DNA of 64,000 nt from Bombella sp. ESL0385 (GTDB lineage: Bacteria > Pseudomonadota > Alphaproteobacteria > Acetobacterales > Acetobacteraceae): assembly GCF_009725755.1 (NCBI RefSeq), contig NZ_WNIJ01000001.1, positions 992,001 to 1,056,000 of the forward strand. Direction: 5' to 3'. Shown here one piece after another: positions 26,090 through 34,813 of this stretch. Position numbers and translations under genes: made by a program. Within the stretch, counting starts at the first letter, position 1, and each line of letters starts with the position of its first letter. The notes below the pieces were generated by a model. It was not told where the DNA came from, did no database searches, and worked only from the letters and a program-made list of their open reading frames with translations.

Positions 26090-27726
26090 AGCGGTTTTAC
26101 CCTTTAATCAAAGTTTGGCAGGCCCGTTGGCTGCGCTTATTCATTGGGCTGATTTTGGCTGAACTCTCCATCTGCGCTGCATTTTTATTAATGGGGCAGA
26201 CGGGATCTCGCTTGGGGTTAATCGCTACAGCAGGGGCGTTCGTCACATTTGGGCTGTTGCGCTGGGCGGGTTCGGCACGTCTCATCCTACGTTATGGAGA
26301 GCGGCTAGCGACGCATGATGCCACATTCCGCGTCTTGGCGGATATTCGTCTTTGGTTTTATCGGCGTCTAGCGCGGGGTGCGGCGGCAGGGTTGGGGTTT
26401 CGCCGTACTGGGGATTTACTCACCCGTCTCGTCTCCGATGTGCAAAGCCTCGATAGTCTTTACCTGCGGATTATTATCCCCTTAGCAACGGCGTTATTAA
26501 GCCTGCCGATTGTTATCTTTATCTGCCTGAAAGGCAGTATGCTGCTAGCGTTCAGCATTGCTATCATTTTTTGCCTGACAGCCTTTATCTTACCAGCCTT
26601 TATGGCACGTATGTCATATCGTTGGGGGCCTGTCTTGCAGCAGGCTCAATCAGAGATGAATAATCAAGCTCTTGAGCTGGTAAGCGGTATGAAGGAGCTT
26701 CGTATTTTTGGGCAAGAGGATGCCGCGAAGGCACGTCTTTTTGCCGCAGAGGAGGCCTTTTACCAAGCCCAACGCCAACAAAGCCGTGCTATGGCGCGGA
26801 CTCATACGTTGGCTCTATTCCTTACACGCTTAGGAGTGATTTGCGCTCTAGGAGGCTGTGCAGGGTTGTTCTTCTCTAAAGAGCAAGCAGTGATAGGCAT
26901 CACCGTACTCTTTGTTGTGATGACAGCTCTTGATAATATTGTGGACCTTCCGCGCGCTGGTCTTATTGCTGGGCAAGTATGCCATGCAGCAGAGCGCATT
27001 ATAGAGGCGACAAAAATGCCCGCGTCTCAGCCGCCAGAAGGGGGTCGTCCTGCCCCTGAAGGGTATGAGATTACAGCAAAGGCTCTTTCCTTCGGCTGGT
27101 CGGAAGGCCGTAGCACACTCAAGAACATTAACTTCACCCTTCGCGAAGGGGAGCGAGTAGCTCTTATTGGTCCTTCCGGGGCCGGGAAGTCCAGCCTTGC
27201 TGCTTTGCTCTTAAAGGTTGTTTCGCCTCAAGAGGGGTGTCTTACCCTTGGTGGAGCTGACATTGCAGACATTAAAACCGAGATTGTGCGAGAGCGCATC
27301 GCATGGCTATCACAAGCGAGCCATTTATTTGATGATACAATCCGCGCTAATCTGCTCTTAGGGCGCGAAGCTCCATCAGATGAAGTGATATGGGCGGCGT
27401 TAGAGCAAGCGCAGATAGCTGATTTTGTACGCTCTTTACCTGATGGATTGGAGAGTTGGGTTGGTGAAAATGGCTCTCAATTATCAGGTGGGCAGGGGCG
27501 GCGTATTGCTTTGGCACGGGTGTTGCTCTCTAACGCTCCCATCTTAATTCTTGATGAACCCTGCACAGGGCTGGATATCGATACAGAGCGGGCCTTTCTC
27601 AAGACGTTGAACCAACTAGACCGCTCCCGCACTATTCTGCTAATCACACATCGTTTGACAGGTATAGAGCAGCTCGATCGCTTATGGACCCTTCAGGATG
27701 GTCTATTGACATCCCATATCCCATAA
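26086..27726 (+). CDS. cydC: CydC, thiol reductant ABC exporter subunit
   Basis: The partner subunit of CydD. The 546-residue protein has a membrane domain (about 15-290; RYGERLATHDATFRVLADIR is a typical CydC stretch) and an ATPase domain. The ATPase has GPSGAGKSS, WLSQASHLFDDTI (Q-loop), LSGGQGRRIALARV and LILDEPCTGLD, ending with ITHRLTGIEQLDRLW. It starts inside the end of cydD (ATGA overlap), so the two subunits should be made in equal amounts. The order cydD then cydC matches enterobacteria. Confidence 0.9.
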   Translation: MKRFYPLIKVWQARWLRLFIGLILAELSICAAFLLMGQTGSRLGLIATAGAFVTFGLLRWAGSARLILRYGERLATHDATFRVLADIRLWFYRRLARGAAAGLGFRRTGDLLTRLVSDVQSLDSLYLRIIIPLATALLSLPIVIFICLKGSMLLAFSIAIIFCLTAFILPAFMARMSYRWGPVLQQAQSEMNNQALELVSGMKELRIFGQEDAAKARLFAAEEAFYQAQRQQSRAMARTHTLALFLTRLGVICALGGCAGLFFSKEQAVIGITVLFVVMTALDNIVDLPRAGLIAGQVCHAAERIIEATKMPASQPPEGGRPAPEGYEITAKALSFGWSEGRSTLKNINFTLREGERVALIGPSGAGKSSLAALLLKVVSPQEGCLTLGGADIADIKTEIVRERIAWLSQASHLFDDTIRANLLLGREAPSDEVIWAALEQAQIADFVRSLPDGLESWVGENGSQLSGGQGRRIALARVLLSNAPILILDEPCTGLDIDTERAFLKTLNQLDRSRTILLITHRLTGIEQLDRLWTLQDGLLTSHIP

Positions 27727-27787
27727 GGAACAGACTGTTACCCTGTAATTGGGGAGGAAACTCCCACTGAATGAGAAGGACGCTCCC

Positions 27788-28204
27788 ATGAGGAAGATTT
27801 CTGCTTTTATACGTCAGTTGGCTCCTATGGGGACGGCCTCGCTCTTGGCCGTTACTGTGCTAGCTGGCTGCGCGTCTCATCCCCCGCGGAATGACTATGT
27901 CGTCTTTTTTGACACAGAATCCGTCAAGCCGAGTGCAACGGGTGTAGCTATTATCGCGAATGCGGTGAAAGATGCTCGCAAACGGCACATCTCTCAATTT
28001 ACCGTTTCTGGCTCTGCTGGGAAAATGGGTGATGATGATGTGTTGAAGAAGCTCGCTGAGGCGCGTGCTGATAAGGTTATCGCCCTTTTACAGGCTGATG
28101 GCGTTAACCCAACAGACATCCATAAAGTACCTTTTACACCGTCCAGCCTTGAGGATTCTCGTGTGGCTTTTCGGCGTGTGACGATTCACCTTGGTAAGAA
28201 TTGA
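27788..28204 (+). CDS. OmpA-like lipoprotein
   Basis: A 138-residue protein with a lipoprotein signal (MRKISAFIRQLAPMG, hydrophobic core, lipobox LAGC with Cys near residue 28) and a single OmpA-C-like domain. Recognisable parts: YVVFFDTESVKPSATGVAII at the first strand and helix, LAEARADKVIALLQADGV in the middle, and a closing RRVTIHLGK. This fold binds peptidoglycan in OmpA and Pal, so an envelope-tethering role is plausible. The canonical peptidoglycan-binding Asp/Arg pair is not clear. Start at 27788 is chosen for AAGGA upstream. The recQ start overlaps its stop. Confidence 0.68.
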   Translation: MRKISAFIRQLAPMGTASLLAVTVLAGCASHPPRNDYVVFFDTESVKPSATGVAIIANAVKDARKRHISQFTVSGSAGKMGDDDVLKKLAEARADKVIALLQADGVNPTDIHKVPFTPSSLEDSRVAFRRVTIHLGKN

Positions 28205-30081
28205 TTTCTACTAAGGCTCAAAATGTAGTGGGAGGGGAGGCTTCAGGGTTTGGAAACCCGATTGATAGCTTCCCCCGTTATATTGGCGAGACGCCGGAGA
28301 CCGTACTGCACCGGGTTTTTGGTTTTGCCTCCTTCCGAGGATTGCAAGAGGAGGCCGTTCGCACGGTTATGAATGATGAGGATGCTTTAGTCCTCATGCC
28401 GACTGGGGGTGGTAAAAGCCTGTGTTATCAAGTCCCTGCTTTGTGCCGAGAGGGGGTAGGGCTGATTATCTCCCCGCTCATCGCGTTGATGGAGGATCAA
28501 GTTGCAGGTTTGCGGCAGCTTGGCGTGCGGGCAGCGGCTCTCCATTCTGAGATGGAGTATCAAGACCAACTTACAGTCCAAGAAGATTTAACGTGTGACC
28601 AGTTGGACCTCCTTTATATCTCCCCAGAGCGTCTTTTAACCCCGTATAGTTTGAACCTCCTCAAACGCTGCCGTTTATCTCTCATTGCGATTGACGAGGC
28701 GCATTGCGTTTCAGCATGGGGGCATGATTTCCGCCCAGAATATCGTGAGCTTGCCCATCTTAAACAGCGTTTTCCCCATGTCCCTCGCATTGCTTTGACA
28801 GCAACAGCGGACCCACGGACACGCCGCGATATTTTAACGGCTTTAGATATGCCCGATGCGCATATTTTTATGGGGAGTTTTCATAGGGAGAATCTGTTCC
28901 TTCAAGCGCAACCCAAAATCGCTGAGATGCAGCAGGTATTAACCGCTTTGAGCCGCCATATGGGGCAGGGGGCGGCTATTATTTATTGCGGTAGTCGTAA
29001 GAAAACAGAGCTTATGGCGCGGCAACTCCGAGAGAAAGGCTATACGGCTTTTGCCTTTCATGCAGGCATCTCCCCTGCGGATAAACGGGCTGTGTTATTG
29101 CGTTTTCGCTCTGGCGAGCCGATGGTAATTGCGGCGACTATTGCTTTTGGTATGGGGATTGACCGACCCGATGTGCGCACCGTTATCCATTTAGAGATGC
29201 CAACTTCCCCAGAGGGCTATTACCAACAGATTGGTCGTGCTGGGCGAGATGGGGAAGCCTCCCATACGTTATTGCTTTATAGTGGTGAAGGGGTGGCACG
29301 GGCGCGTTATTGGCTAGATGAATCACAAGCCCCTGAGAGTGAGAAAAAGGCTATGCAAGGGCGGTTGGAGAGCATGATCTCCTTAACCGAAACCACTGGA
29401 TGCCGCACACAGGCTGTCTTAGCCTGTTTTGGTGAAAGCCTAAATGAGCCTTGTGGGCATTGTGATAATTGCCTCAACCCTCCCTCTACCTTTGATGCGA
29501 CAGAGGCCGCGCAAAAAGTACTCTCTACAATTTATCGGACTGGGGAGCGATTTGGCATTGTCCAGCTCATCGCTGTTTTGAAAGGCAAGATGACTGAGGC
29601 GGTAGAGCGTCATGCCCTCCAACATCTTTCTGTCTTTGGCATTGGGAAGGATAAAAGCGATATATGGTGGCGCATGGTCATACGCCAGCTTATCGCCCGT
29701 GGTGCTATTGGCATGGTGGGAGAACATGGCGGCTTTGGGTTACGGCGCGATGCGGCCCGTCCGATTTTACGCGGGGATGTTGCTGTGCAGTTGCGGGAAG
29801 ATAACTCTTTGCATGCCCTTAAAAACGTCACATCAAGACCGAACCCAGCAGAGGAACTCTCTGAAGAAGAACACCGTTTATTCCTCGCGTTAAAAATGTG
29901 GCGGCGTGAAGAGGCTTACCAGCAAGAGATTCCGCCCTACCTTATCTTCCGCGATATTACCCTGCGCGAAATTATCCGCGCTCACCCAATGGATAAGCCC
30001 GCTCTAGGAGAGGTGAAGGGGGTTGGCCAACGTAAGGTTGATCGCTACGGCGATGCTGTTTTGGCTATTTTGAACGCATAA
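28201..30081 (+). CDS. recQ: ATP-dependent DNA helicase RecQ
   Basis: RecQ is a 3'-5' superfamily 2 helicase for recombination-linked repair. The 626-residue protein shows FRGLQEEAV (motif 0), MPTGGGKS (Walker A), IDEAHCVSAWGHDFRPEY (motif II and aromatic loop), ALTATADPRTR (III) and a helicase C domain with AFGMGIDRPDVR and QIGRAGRDG. A zinc-binding region follows (CRTQAVLACFGE, CGHCDNC), then a winged-helix region and a C-terminal HRDC domain (LFLALKMWRREEAYQQ). It begins with TTG at 28201, overlapping the TGA of the lipoprotein gene, so it is probably coupled. A GTG at 28228 is an alternative start. Confidence 0.92.
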   Translation: MISTKAQNVVGGEASGFGNPIDSFPRYIGETPETVLHRVFGFASFRGLQEEAVRTVMNDEDALVLMPTGGGKSLCYQVPALCREGVGLIISPLIALMEDQVAGLRQLGVRAAALHSEMEYQDQLTVQEDLTCDQLDLLYISPERLLTPYSLNLLKRCRLSLIAIDEAHCVSAWGHDFRPEYRELAHLKQRFPHVPRIALTATADPRTRRDILTALDMPDAHIFMGSFHRENLFLQAQPKIAEMQQVLTALSRHMGQGAAIIYCGSRKKTELMARQLREKGYTAFAFHAGISPADKRAVLLRFRSGEPMVIAATIAFGMGIDRPDVRTVIHLEMPTSPEGYYQQIGRAGRDGEASHTLLLYSGEGVARARYWLDESQAPESEKKAMQGRLESMISLTETTGCRTQAVLACFGESLNEPCGHCDNCLNPPSTFDATEAAQKVLSTIYRTGERFGIVQLIAVLKGKMTEAVERHALQHLSVFGIGKDKSDIWWRMVIRQLIARGAIGMVGEHGGFGLRRDAARPILRGDVAVQLREDNSLHALKNVTSRPNPAEELSEEEHRLFLALKMWRREEAYQQEIPPYLIFRDITLREIIRAHPMDKPALGEVKGVGQRKVDRYGDAVLAILNA

Positions 30082-30102
30082 TAAGGCTGGTGCGAGCAGC
30101 CA

Positions 30103-30591
30103 TTACGGGCCGACATTTCTCTCCTCAACAATCGGTTGCATTGTAAAGGAGGCAGTTACATCCCCTACATTTTGGAAGTGAAATGTAAAAGAGAGCGCAT
30201 TCCCCGGTTGATAAGGGACTTTCAGCCCGTGGCAAATAAGATGATACTCACTGGTGGGAAAAACAAGCGTACTCTCACGCGGGATGGCCATATGTTGGAA
30301 CATATCATCCATATCGTTAGGTGATTGAATGGCAACTTGGCTATTCCGGTTAGAGGTTACGCTATTGCAGCTAGGGGAAGAAATACCGCGCAATAATAAA
30401 TCGGTTGTGCTGTGATTGGTAAGAGTGAAGGTCCCAAAAGCAAAAGGGGCCTCTTTATAGCGTGTATGTAAAGCCGTATCGCTAACGGTAATGTCCTTAA
30501 CACTCGGTGCTGTAGGTGTATTAGCGGCCATTGCTATGCTGCTCTGAAACGCTAAAAGTAACGCAGCTGCTGAAAAGGCACTATATTGCAT
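30103..30591 (-). CDS. PCuAC-like periplasmic copper chaperone with altered ligands
   Basis: A 162-residue protein with a cleavable signal peptide (hydrophobic 8-22, AMA near residue 22) and a PCuAC fold, the periplasmic family that hands copper to cytochrome oxidase. Visible parts: the [12 protein letters not shown] and [10 protein letters not shown] strands, a [10 protein letters not shown] region, and the closing [20 protein letters not shown]. The usual H-x-M copper site near GYHIMLMGLK reads YHLICHGLK here, so a methionine is replaced and Cys/His appear instead. A second cysteine is in SSPSCNSV. Copper binding is likely but by a changed ligand set. Start at 30591 follows GAGAGGA. Convergent with recQ, divergent from nrdR. 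Confidence 0.65.
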   Translation of the reverse strand: MQYSAFSAAALLLAFQSSIAMAANTPTAPSVKDITVSDTALHTRYKEAPFAFGTFTLTNHSTTDLLLRGISSPSCNSVTSNRNSQVAIQSPNDMDDMFQHMAIPRESTLVFPTSEYHLICHGLKVPYQPGNALSFTFHFQNVGDVTASFTMQPIVEERNVGP

Positions 30592-30756
30592 AATTATATC
30601 CTCTCTCATTCTCGCGGAATGACGTTACGAAACGCCTCAAGAGCGCAGAAAAAGACCCTTTCATATTCCTCAATGCGCTTATTTCCGATAGACTGCGTGG
30701 CATGTTGGGTCAAGCAATCAAGCGTGGCCTTACCGTTATTGTTTGTGGAATATGCC

Positions 30757-31233
30757 ATGCATTGCCCTTTTTGTGGACATCAAGAAACACAGGTGAAGGA
30801 TAGTCGCTCCACAGAGGATGGCGCGGCTATTCGGCGGCGGCGTGTTTGCTGTGCATGTGCCCAACGCTTTACAACGATTGAGCGTGTGCAACTGCGCGAG
30901 CTTACCGTCATCAAGGCTGATGGCCGCCGCATCCCGTTTGATCGCGATAAGCTTGCGCGCTCTATTCGTATTGCGTTGCGCAAACGCCCTGTTGATGATG
31001 TTCAACAAGAGCATTTGCTTAATAAGTTAGTGCGGCAGCTAGAGGCTTCTGGCGAGCAAGATATACCATCGCGGCGCATTGGCGAGTTAGCAATGGAAGC
31101 TCTCCGTAGCCTTGATGGCGTGGCTTATGTCCGCTTTGCAAGCGTGTATAAAGATTTTCGGGAGATTGAGGCGTTCTCGAAGATTCTTACTGATATGAAT
31201 ATGCCTTCTAATCCCTCGCAGGAAACCTCATGA
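30757..31233 (+). CDS. nrdR: transcriptional repressor NrdR
   Basis: NrdR represses ribonucleotide reductase genes in response to the ATP/dATP balance. The 158-residue protein starts [17 protein letters not shown], the first half of a zinc ribbon completed by [16 protein letters not shown]. The ATP-cone ([19 protein letters not shown]) follows, ending around [11 protein letters not shown]. Length fits the family. The start at 30757 is fixed by the zinc ribbon; open codons back to 30586 are not homologous. nusB begins inside its stop (ATGA). No rib genes lie between them, unlike the order in many alphaproteobacteria. Confidence 0.94.
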   Translation: MHCPFCGHQETQVKDSRSTEDGAAIRRRRVCCACAQRFTTIERVQLRELTVIKADGRRIPFDRDKLARSIRIALRKRPVDDVQQEHLLNKLVRQLEASGEQDIPSRRIGELAMEALRSLDGVAYVRFASVYKDFREIEAFSKILTDMNMPSNPSQETS

Positions 31234-31718
31234 CTAACGCGCCTTCCGCTCCTCCTCGTAAACGCAGCCGCACGATTGCCCGCATGGCGGCAACGCAAGC
31301 TCTGTATCAATGTGAACAAACTGGCATGAATGCGGAATCTGTCCTCGCAGAGTTCTCACGCCATCGCCGGAATAACTCCGCCGGTAGTTTTGAGGATGGT
31401 TATATTCCTGATGCCGACCTTACTTTGTTAGATGAGATTGTTCTCCAAGCTGTAGCAAAGCAAGACGCTATCGATGCAGCTTTGGTGCAATTATTACCCG
31501 AGAGCTGGCCTATGGGACGGCTGGACCCGGTGCTTCGTGCCCTTTTACGCGCTGCTCTCGGTGAATTGATGGCCGATTTGCCCGTTCAAATTGCTATTAA
31601 TGAATATCTTGATGTTGCTCATGGCTTCTTTAACGGGGATGAGCCGAAGATGGTCAATGGCATTTTGGATAAGTTCGCGCGTCAGAAAGCTGAAGGCAAC
31701 AGCGCGACACAAAGGTAA
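31230..31718 (+). CDS. nusB: transcription antitermination factor NusB
   Basis: NusB binds boxA RNA with S10 (NusE) to let RNA polymerase read through rRNA operons. The 162-residue all-helical protein shows [15 protein letters not shown] at the N-terminus, [20 protein letters not shown] in the middle, and the closing [21 protein letters not shown] short basic N-terminal extension (RKRSR) precedes the core. Overlaps nrdR by four bases; thiL begins 5 bases after its stop. Confidence 0.93.
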   Translation: MTNAPSAPPRKRSRTIARMAATQALYQCEQTGMNAESVLAEFSRHRRNNSAGSFEDGYIPDADLTLLDEIVLQAVAKQDAIDAALVQLLPESWPMGRLDPVLRALLRAALGELMADLPVQIAINEYLDVAHGFFNGDEPKMVNGILDKFARQKAEGNSATQR

Positions 31719-31723
31719 AATCT

Positions 31724-32668
31724 ATGGGTGAGTTTGATTTCATAGCACGGCATTTCCGTCCCTTAGCGGGAGCTGGTGCTATGGAGCTGCGTAATGATGG
31801 TGCCGTGATGGACCTTCCCGCGGGGGAGGAGCTTGTTCTCTCTAGCGATACGATGGTCGAAGGACTGCATTTCCTCCCTGATGACCCTGCTAAAACCATC
31901 GCGCAGAAGCTCTTACGCTGCAATCTTTCCGACCTCGCTGCTATGGGTAGTCGTCCTCGTGGTTATATGTTGAACATAAGCGTTCCGCCTCATCGGCATT
32001 ATGATGAGGCATGGTTTACTGATTTTGCAAAAGGACTCGCTGAGGACCAAAAAACCTTTGAGTTTCATCTGTTAGGAGGGGATACGACTGGCAGCCCATC
32101 CCCGTTGGTGCTCGGTGTTACGATTTTGGGGAGTGTCCGTAAGGGTGAAGCCCTCCGCCGGGATAGAAGTCAGCCGGGCGATGGTGTTTGGGTAACGGGG
32201 AGTTTAGGGCGTGCAACTCTTGGGTTGCAGGCGCGGCTGGGAGCGTTAGAGGATGAAGATGGCTCTTTAACCCAAGCCTATCGCGTACCAACGCCGCGCA
32301 TTGGCTTATCCCTTTATGGGATTGTGAGTGCCGCCATGGATATTTCAGACGGGCTCATCCAAGATTGTGGTCATATCGCTGAAGAATCAGGCGTCTCCAT
32401 CACGCTATATGAGGAGAGATTGCCCCTTACCCCGGCTGTTCAGAAGCATCTTGCACAGCATAAAGAGCGTATTTTGCTAGGGGGCGATGATTATGAGCTG
32501 CTCGTTACATGCCCTGCCGCAAAAGAAGCAGCCCTACAAGCGCAGTGCGCTGCACAGTCTGTTCCCATTACGCGGATTGGGGAGGTGAGAAAGGGAGCAG
32601 GGGTTACAATGTTGGATGAGGAAGGTAAGCCGCTCCGTTTTTCTCGCTCCGGGTGGCAGCATTTCTGA
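31724..32668 (+). CDS. thiL: thiamine-monophosphate kinase
   Basis: ThiL phosphorylates thiamine monophosphate to thiamine diphosphate, the last step to the active cofactor. The 314-residue protein starts GEFDFIARHF and has VLSSDTMVEGLHF, KLLRCNLSDLAAMGSRPRG (nucleotide and metal site), LLGGDTTGSP, MDISDGLIQD and LLGGDDYELLVTC. All the conserved blocks of the PurM-like fold are present. Last gene of nrdR-nusB-thiL; converges with the GNAT-fold gene 15 bases on. Confidence 0.94.
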   Translation: MGEFDFIARHFRPLAGAGAMELRNDGAVMDLPAGEELVLSSDTMVEGLHFLPDDPAKTIAQKLLRCNLSDLAAMGSRPRGYMLNISVPPHRHYDEAWFTDFAKGLAEDQKTFEFHLLGGDTTGSPSPLVLGVTILGSVRKGEALRRDRSQPGDGVWVTGSLGRATLGLQARLGALEDEDGSLTQAYRVPTPRIGLSLYGIVSAAMDISDGLIQDCGHIAEESGVSITLYEERLPLTPAVQKHLAQHKERILLGGDDYELLVTCPAAKEAALQAQCAAQSVPITRIGEVRKGAGVTMLDEEGKPLRFSRSGWQHF

Positions 32669-32683
32669 GAGAAACACTGCGCC

Positions 32684-33865
32684 TTATGCGGGAGGTAGTT
32701 CTTTTTCATATAAACGATGCCGTTTATGCGGGTGAGGGACGAGCGATTCGGCAAGATTTCTCATACCTGTATCACTTTCCAAAACCCAGCCGAGTTCGAC
32801 CCATGTATAAGGCAAATTATGCCCCCGGCGCATCAGCTCAACAATCGCGAGGGATGGCAGGAGTGAGCCAAGCATGGTCCCGCGCAATTTGCTCGTAACA
32901 CCAAGGAGAATCACGCGGGCGGAATGAAACTTATGTGTCGCTAAGCGATAACCGAGGCGCACCCATCCCAGCGGGCTAGGGGCCCCGCCTAAATCCCCTG
33001 CAATATCGTAAAGATTCGGCAATACCATAGCCATGGCAACAGGCTCACCATTCTGGTCAATCTGCACATAATGCTCGGGGCGGAGTAACGGCTTGATTTG
33101 CTCAATCATGGCCGTCATCTCATAATCCTGCATGGGCACAAAATTATATTTATGTGACCACGCATCATTATAGAGCTTCCGCAGCACTTCCCCTTGGGTG
33201 GTGATTTCTTTTTTGGAGAGATTCCGCGTTGTGATGCTGCTTAACCGCCCTTCGCCGAGCTTCAAATTACCGGGGACTTTAAAACGTTCCTCCGTATTAT
33301 CACCTAGCTCTAAACGATAGCTTAGGAGGTCTTGCGTCTTTTTATAGCCAGCTTGGCGAATAAACTCATCCAAGCCTTTCGGATGCCAAGGAATCGCAAT
33401 CATAGGGGCAGAGCATTGCCCATCCACCATGGTGCCAGTCTCCGCATTTCCACTAAGGGTCACAGGGCCGCGGACCTTGGAAATCTGCCGTTTTTGTAGC
33501 CATTCCTCTACCTTCTGTAGAAGGGCGGAAACAATGGGGGATTCTGGCAAAGCATCTAACGCGCCAAATTGGCCGATCACTTCCTGCCAATGTTCAATGG
33601 CTTTGAGATCAACAATAGCAGCGATTCGCCCAACTGGCTTGCCATCACGCCATGCAAGGAAGTATTGAATCTCAGCATGCCGGAAAACAGGAGATTCCTT
33701 AGGGTTTAGTAAATGCCTCTGCTCCATATCCAAAGGGGAGACAAAGCCTGTCATTCCTTTGTAGATATGACGCGGAAGTGTGATAAAACGACGCAAATCT
33801 CCCCGTGTTACGACGGGACGAACATCGATCTCACCAGATTGAGGGTTTGACGCTTCACATTGCAT
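32684..33865 (-). CDS. GNAT-fold acyltransferase, YghO / bacterial ceramide synthase-like
   Basis: A 393-residue cytoplasmic protein. The N-terminal region (VVTRGDLRRFITLPRHIYKG, FLAWRDGKPVGRIAAIVD) is a GNAT-type domain, and a second one lies in the C-terminal half (VQIDQNGEPVAMAMVLPNLY, then LLGVTSKLRGTMLGSLL). This layout is that of the YghO-like family. As I recall it, the bacterial ceramide synthase of Caulobacter belongs to this family, and acetic acid bacteria are known to make dihydroceramides. So N-acylation of a sphingoid base is a reasonable guess, not a demonstration. It diverges from an SDR gene across 61 bases, a possible partner. No serine palmitoyltransferase gene is in the window. 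Confidence 0.5.
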   Translation of the reverse strand: MQCEASNPQSGEIDVRPVVTRGDLRRFITLPRHIYKGMTGFVSPLDMEQRHLLNPKESPVFRHAEIQYFLAWRDGKPVGRIAAIVDLKAIEHWQEVIGQFGALDALPESPIVSALLQKVEEWLQKRQISKVRGPVTLSGNAETGTMVDGQCSAPMIAIPWHPKGLDEFIRQAGYKKTQDLLSYRLELGDNTEERFKVPGNLKLGEGRLSSITTRNLSKKEITTQGEVLRKLYNDAWSHKYNFVPMQDYEMTAMIEQIKPLLRPEHYVQIDQNGEPVAMAMVLPNLYDIAGDLGGAPSPLGWVRLGYRLATHKFHSARVILLGVTSKLRGTMLGSLLPSLAIVELMRRGHNLPYTWVELGWVLESDTGMRNLAESLVPHPHKRHRLYEKELPPA

Positions 33866-33926
33866 AGCAATGGCTATACGCGTACATGACCTTTCCCGCT
33901 AGAGGGTAAAAAATGAAAGGGCCACT

Positions 33927-34730
33927 ATGTCCAGACCAGAAAAAGAGACAATGACAGTGCGACATCACATTCTTATTACGGGGGCTTCCAGCGGTATTGG
34001 GGCAGCTCTAGCAGCCTATTACGCACGTCCCGGCGTGTTGCTGACATTGTGGGGACGCAATGAGGAGCGTCTTGAAAATACGGCGTCCATCGCTCGTAAA
34101 AAAGGGGCCGCGGTAGAGACGCTTTGTATCGATTTAACGCAGGCAGACAAAGCTCTAGCGGCTTTAATTAAGGCAGATGATGAATGTCCGGTCGATATTT
34201 TGATTCTCTCAGCTGGGATGGCCGATATTCGCCCACATAATGCCCTTGCTGAATCTGCGGAGACAGCTTTGCGGATGTCCATGGTCAATTTTGCCACACC
34301 AGTGGCTATGGCTACAGAGATGGCAAATCGTATGGCAGAGCGGCGGCGTGGGCGCATCGCATTGATGGGGTCTGTCGCTTCGTTCCATGACCTCCCCTTA
34401 GCAACCGTGTATAGTGGATCTAAGGCAGGGATTGGGCGGTTTAGCACGGCTCTGCGTGCCGCGATGGACCCTTACAACGTGCGCGTTTGCCTGATTGCTC
34501 CCGGCTTTATTGATACCCCTATGAGCCAGCGTCTCGATGGTGAGCAAGCCTTCCTTGTGCCTGTCGATAAAGCCGCACGTAAAATTGCACGCAGCATTAA
34601 TGCGGGGCGGGCTGTTCTCGTATTCCCATGGGTGTTCCAGTTGACGCGCCTGTTGGAGATGCTTCTTCCACGCCCGATTGCGCATCGGATTTTGCGGCGT
34701 CTGGATGTGATGCAACACCCAGAGGGATAG
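33927..34730 (+). CDS. short-chain dehydrogenase/reductase
   Basis: A 267-residue classical SDR. The cofactor motif is LITGASSGIGAAL, followed by a NAD(P)-selecting stretch (LTLWGRNEERL), LSAGMAD (the NNAG equivalent), the catalytic Ser in LMGSVAS, and the YSGSKAG Tyr-x3-Lys pair. PGFIDTPM follows. The C-terminal 45 residues (VLVFPWVFQLTRLLEML, then RPIAHRILRRL) resemble the membrane-associating tail of lipid-modifying SDRs such as 3-ketodihydrosphingosine reductases. That suggests a lipid substrate and fits the adjacent divergent GNAT-fold gene. The ATG at 33927 follows AAAGGG; a second in-frame ATG is at 33951. Confidence 0.78.
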   Translation: MSRPEKETMTVRHHILITGASSGIGAALAAYYARPGVLLTLWGRNEERLENTASIARKKGAAVETLCIDLTQADKALAALIKADDECPVDILILSAGMADIRPHNALAESAETALRMSMVNFATPVAMATEMANRMAERRRGRIALMGSVASFHDLPLATVYSGSKAGIGRFSTALRAAMDPYNVRVCLIAPGFIDTPMSQRLDGEQAFLVPVDKAARKIARSINAGRAVLVFPWVFQLTRLLEMLLPRPIAHRILRRLDVMQHPEG

Positions 34731-34813
34731 TGATTTTTGATCAAACTTGCAGCTCTCAGCGTAGCGTGGGAAAAGGGGGGTATATGCCTTTAGGTGAAAT
34801 GAAGGACGAGTCC

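Noticed and set aside
34019-34447. Open frame of 142 codons on the minus strand
   Set aside because: Antisense to the SDR gene, whose catalytic motifs are intact.
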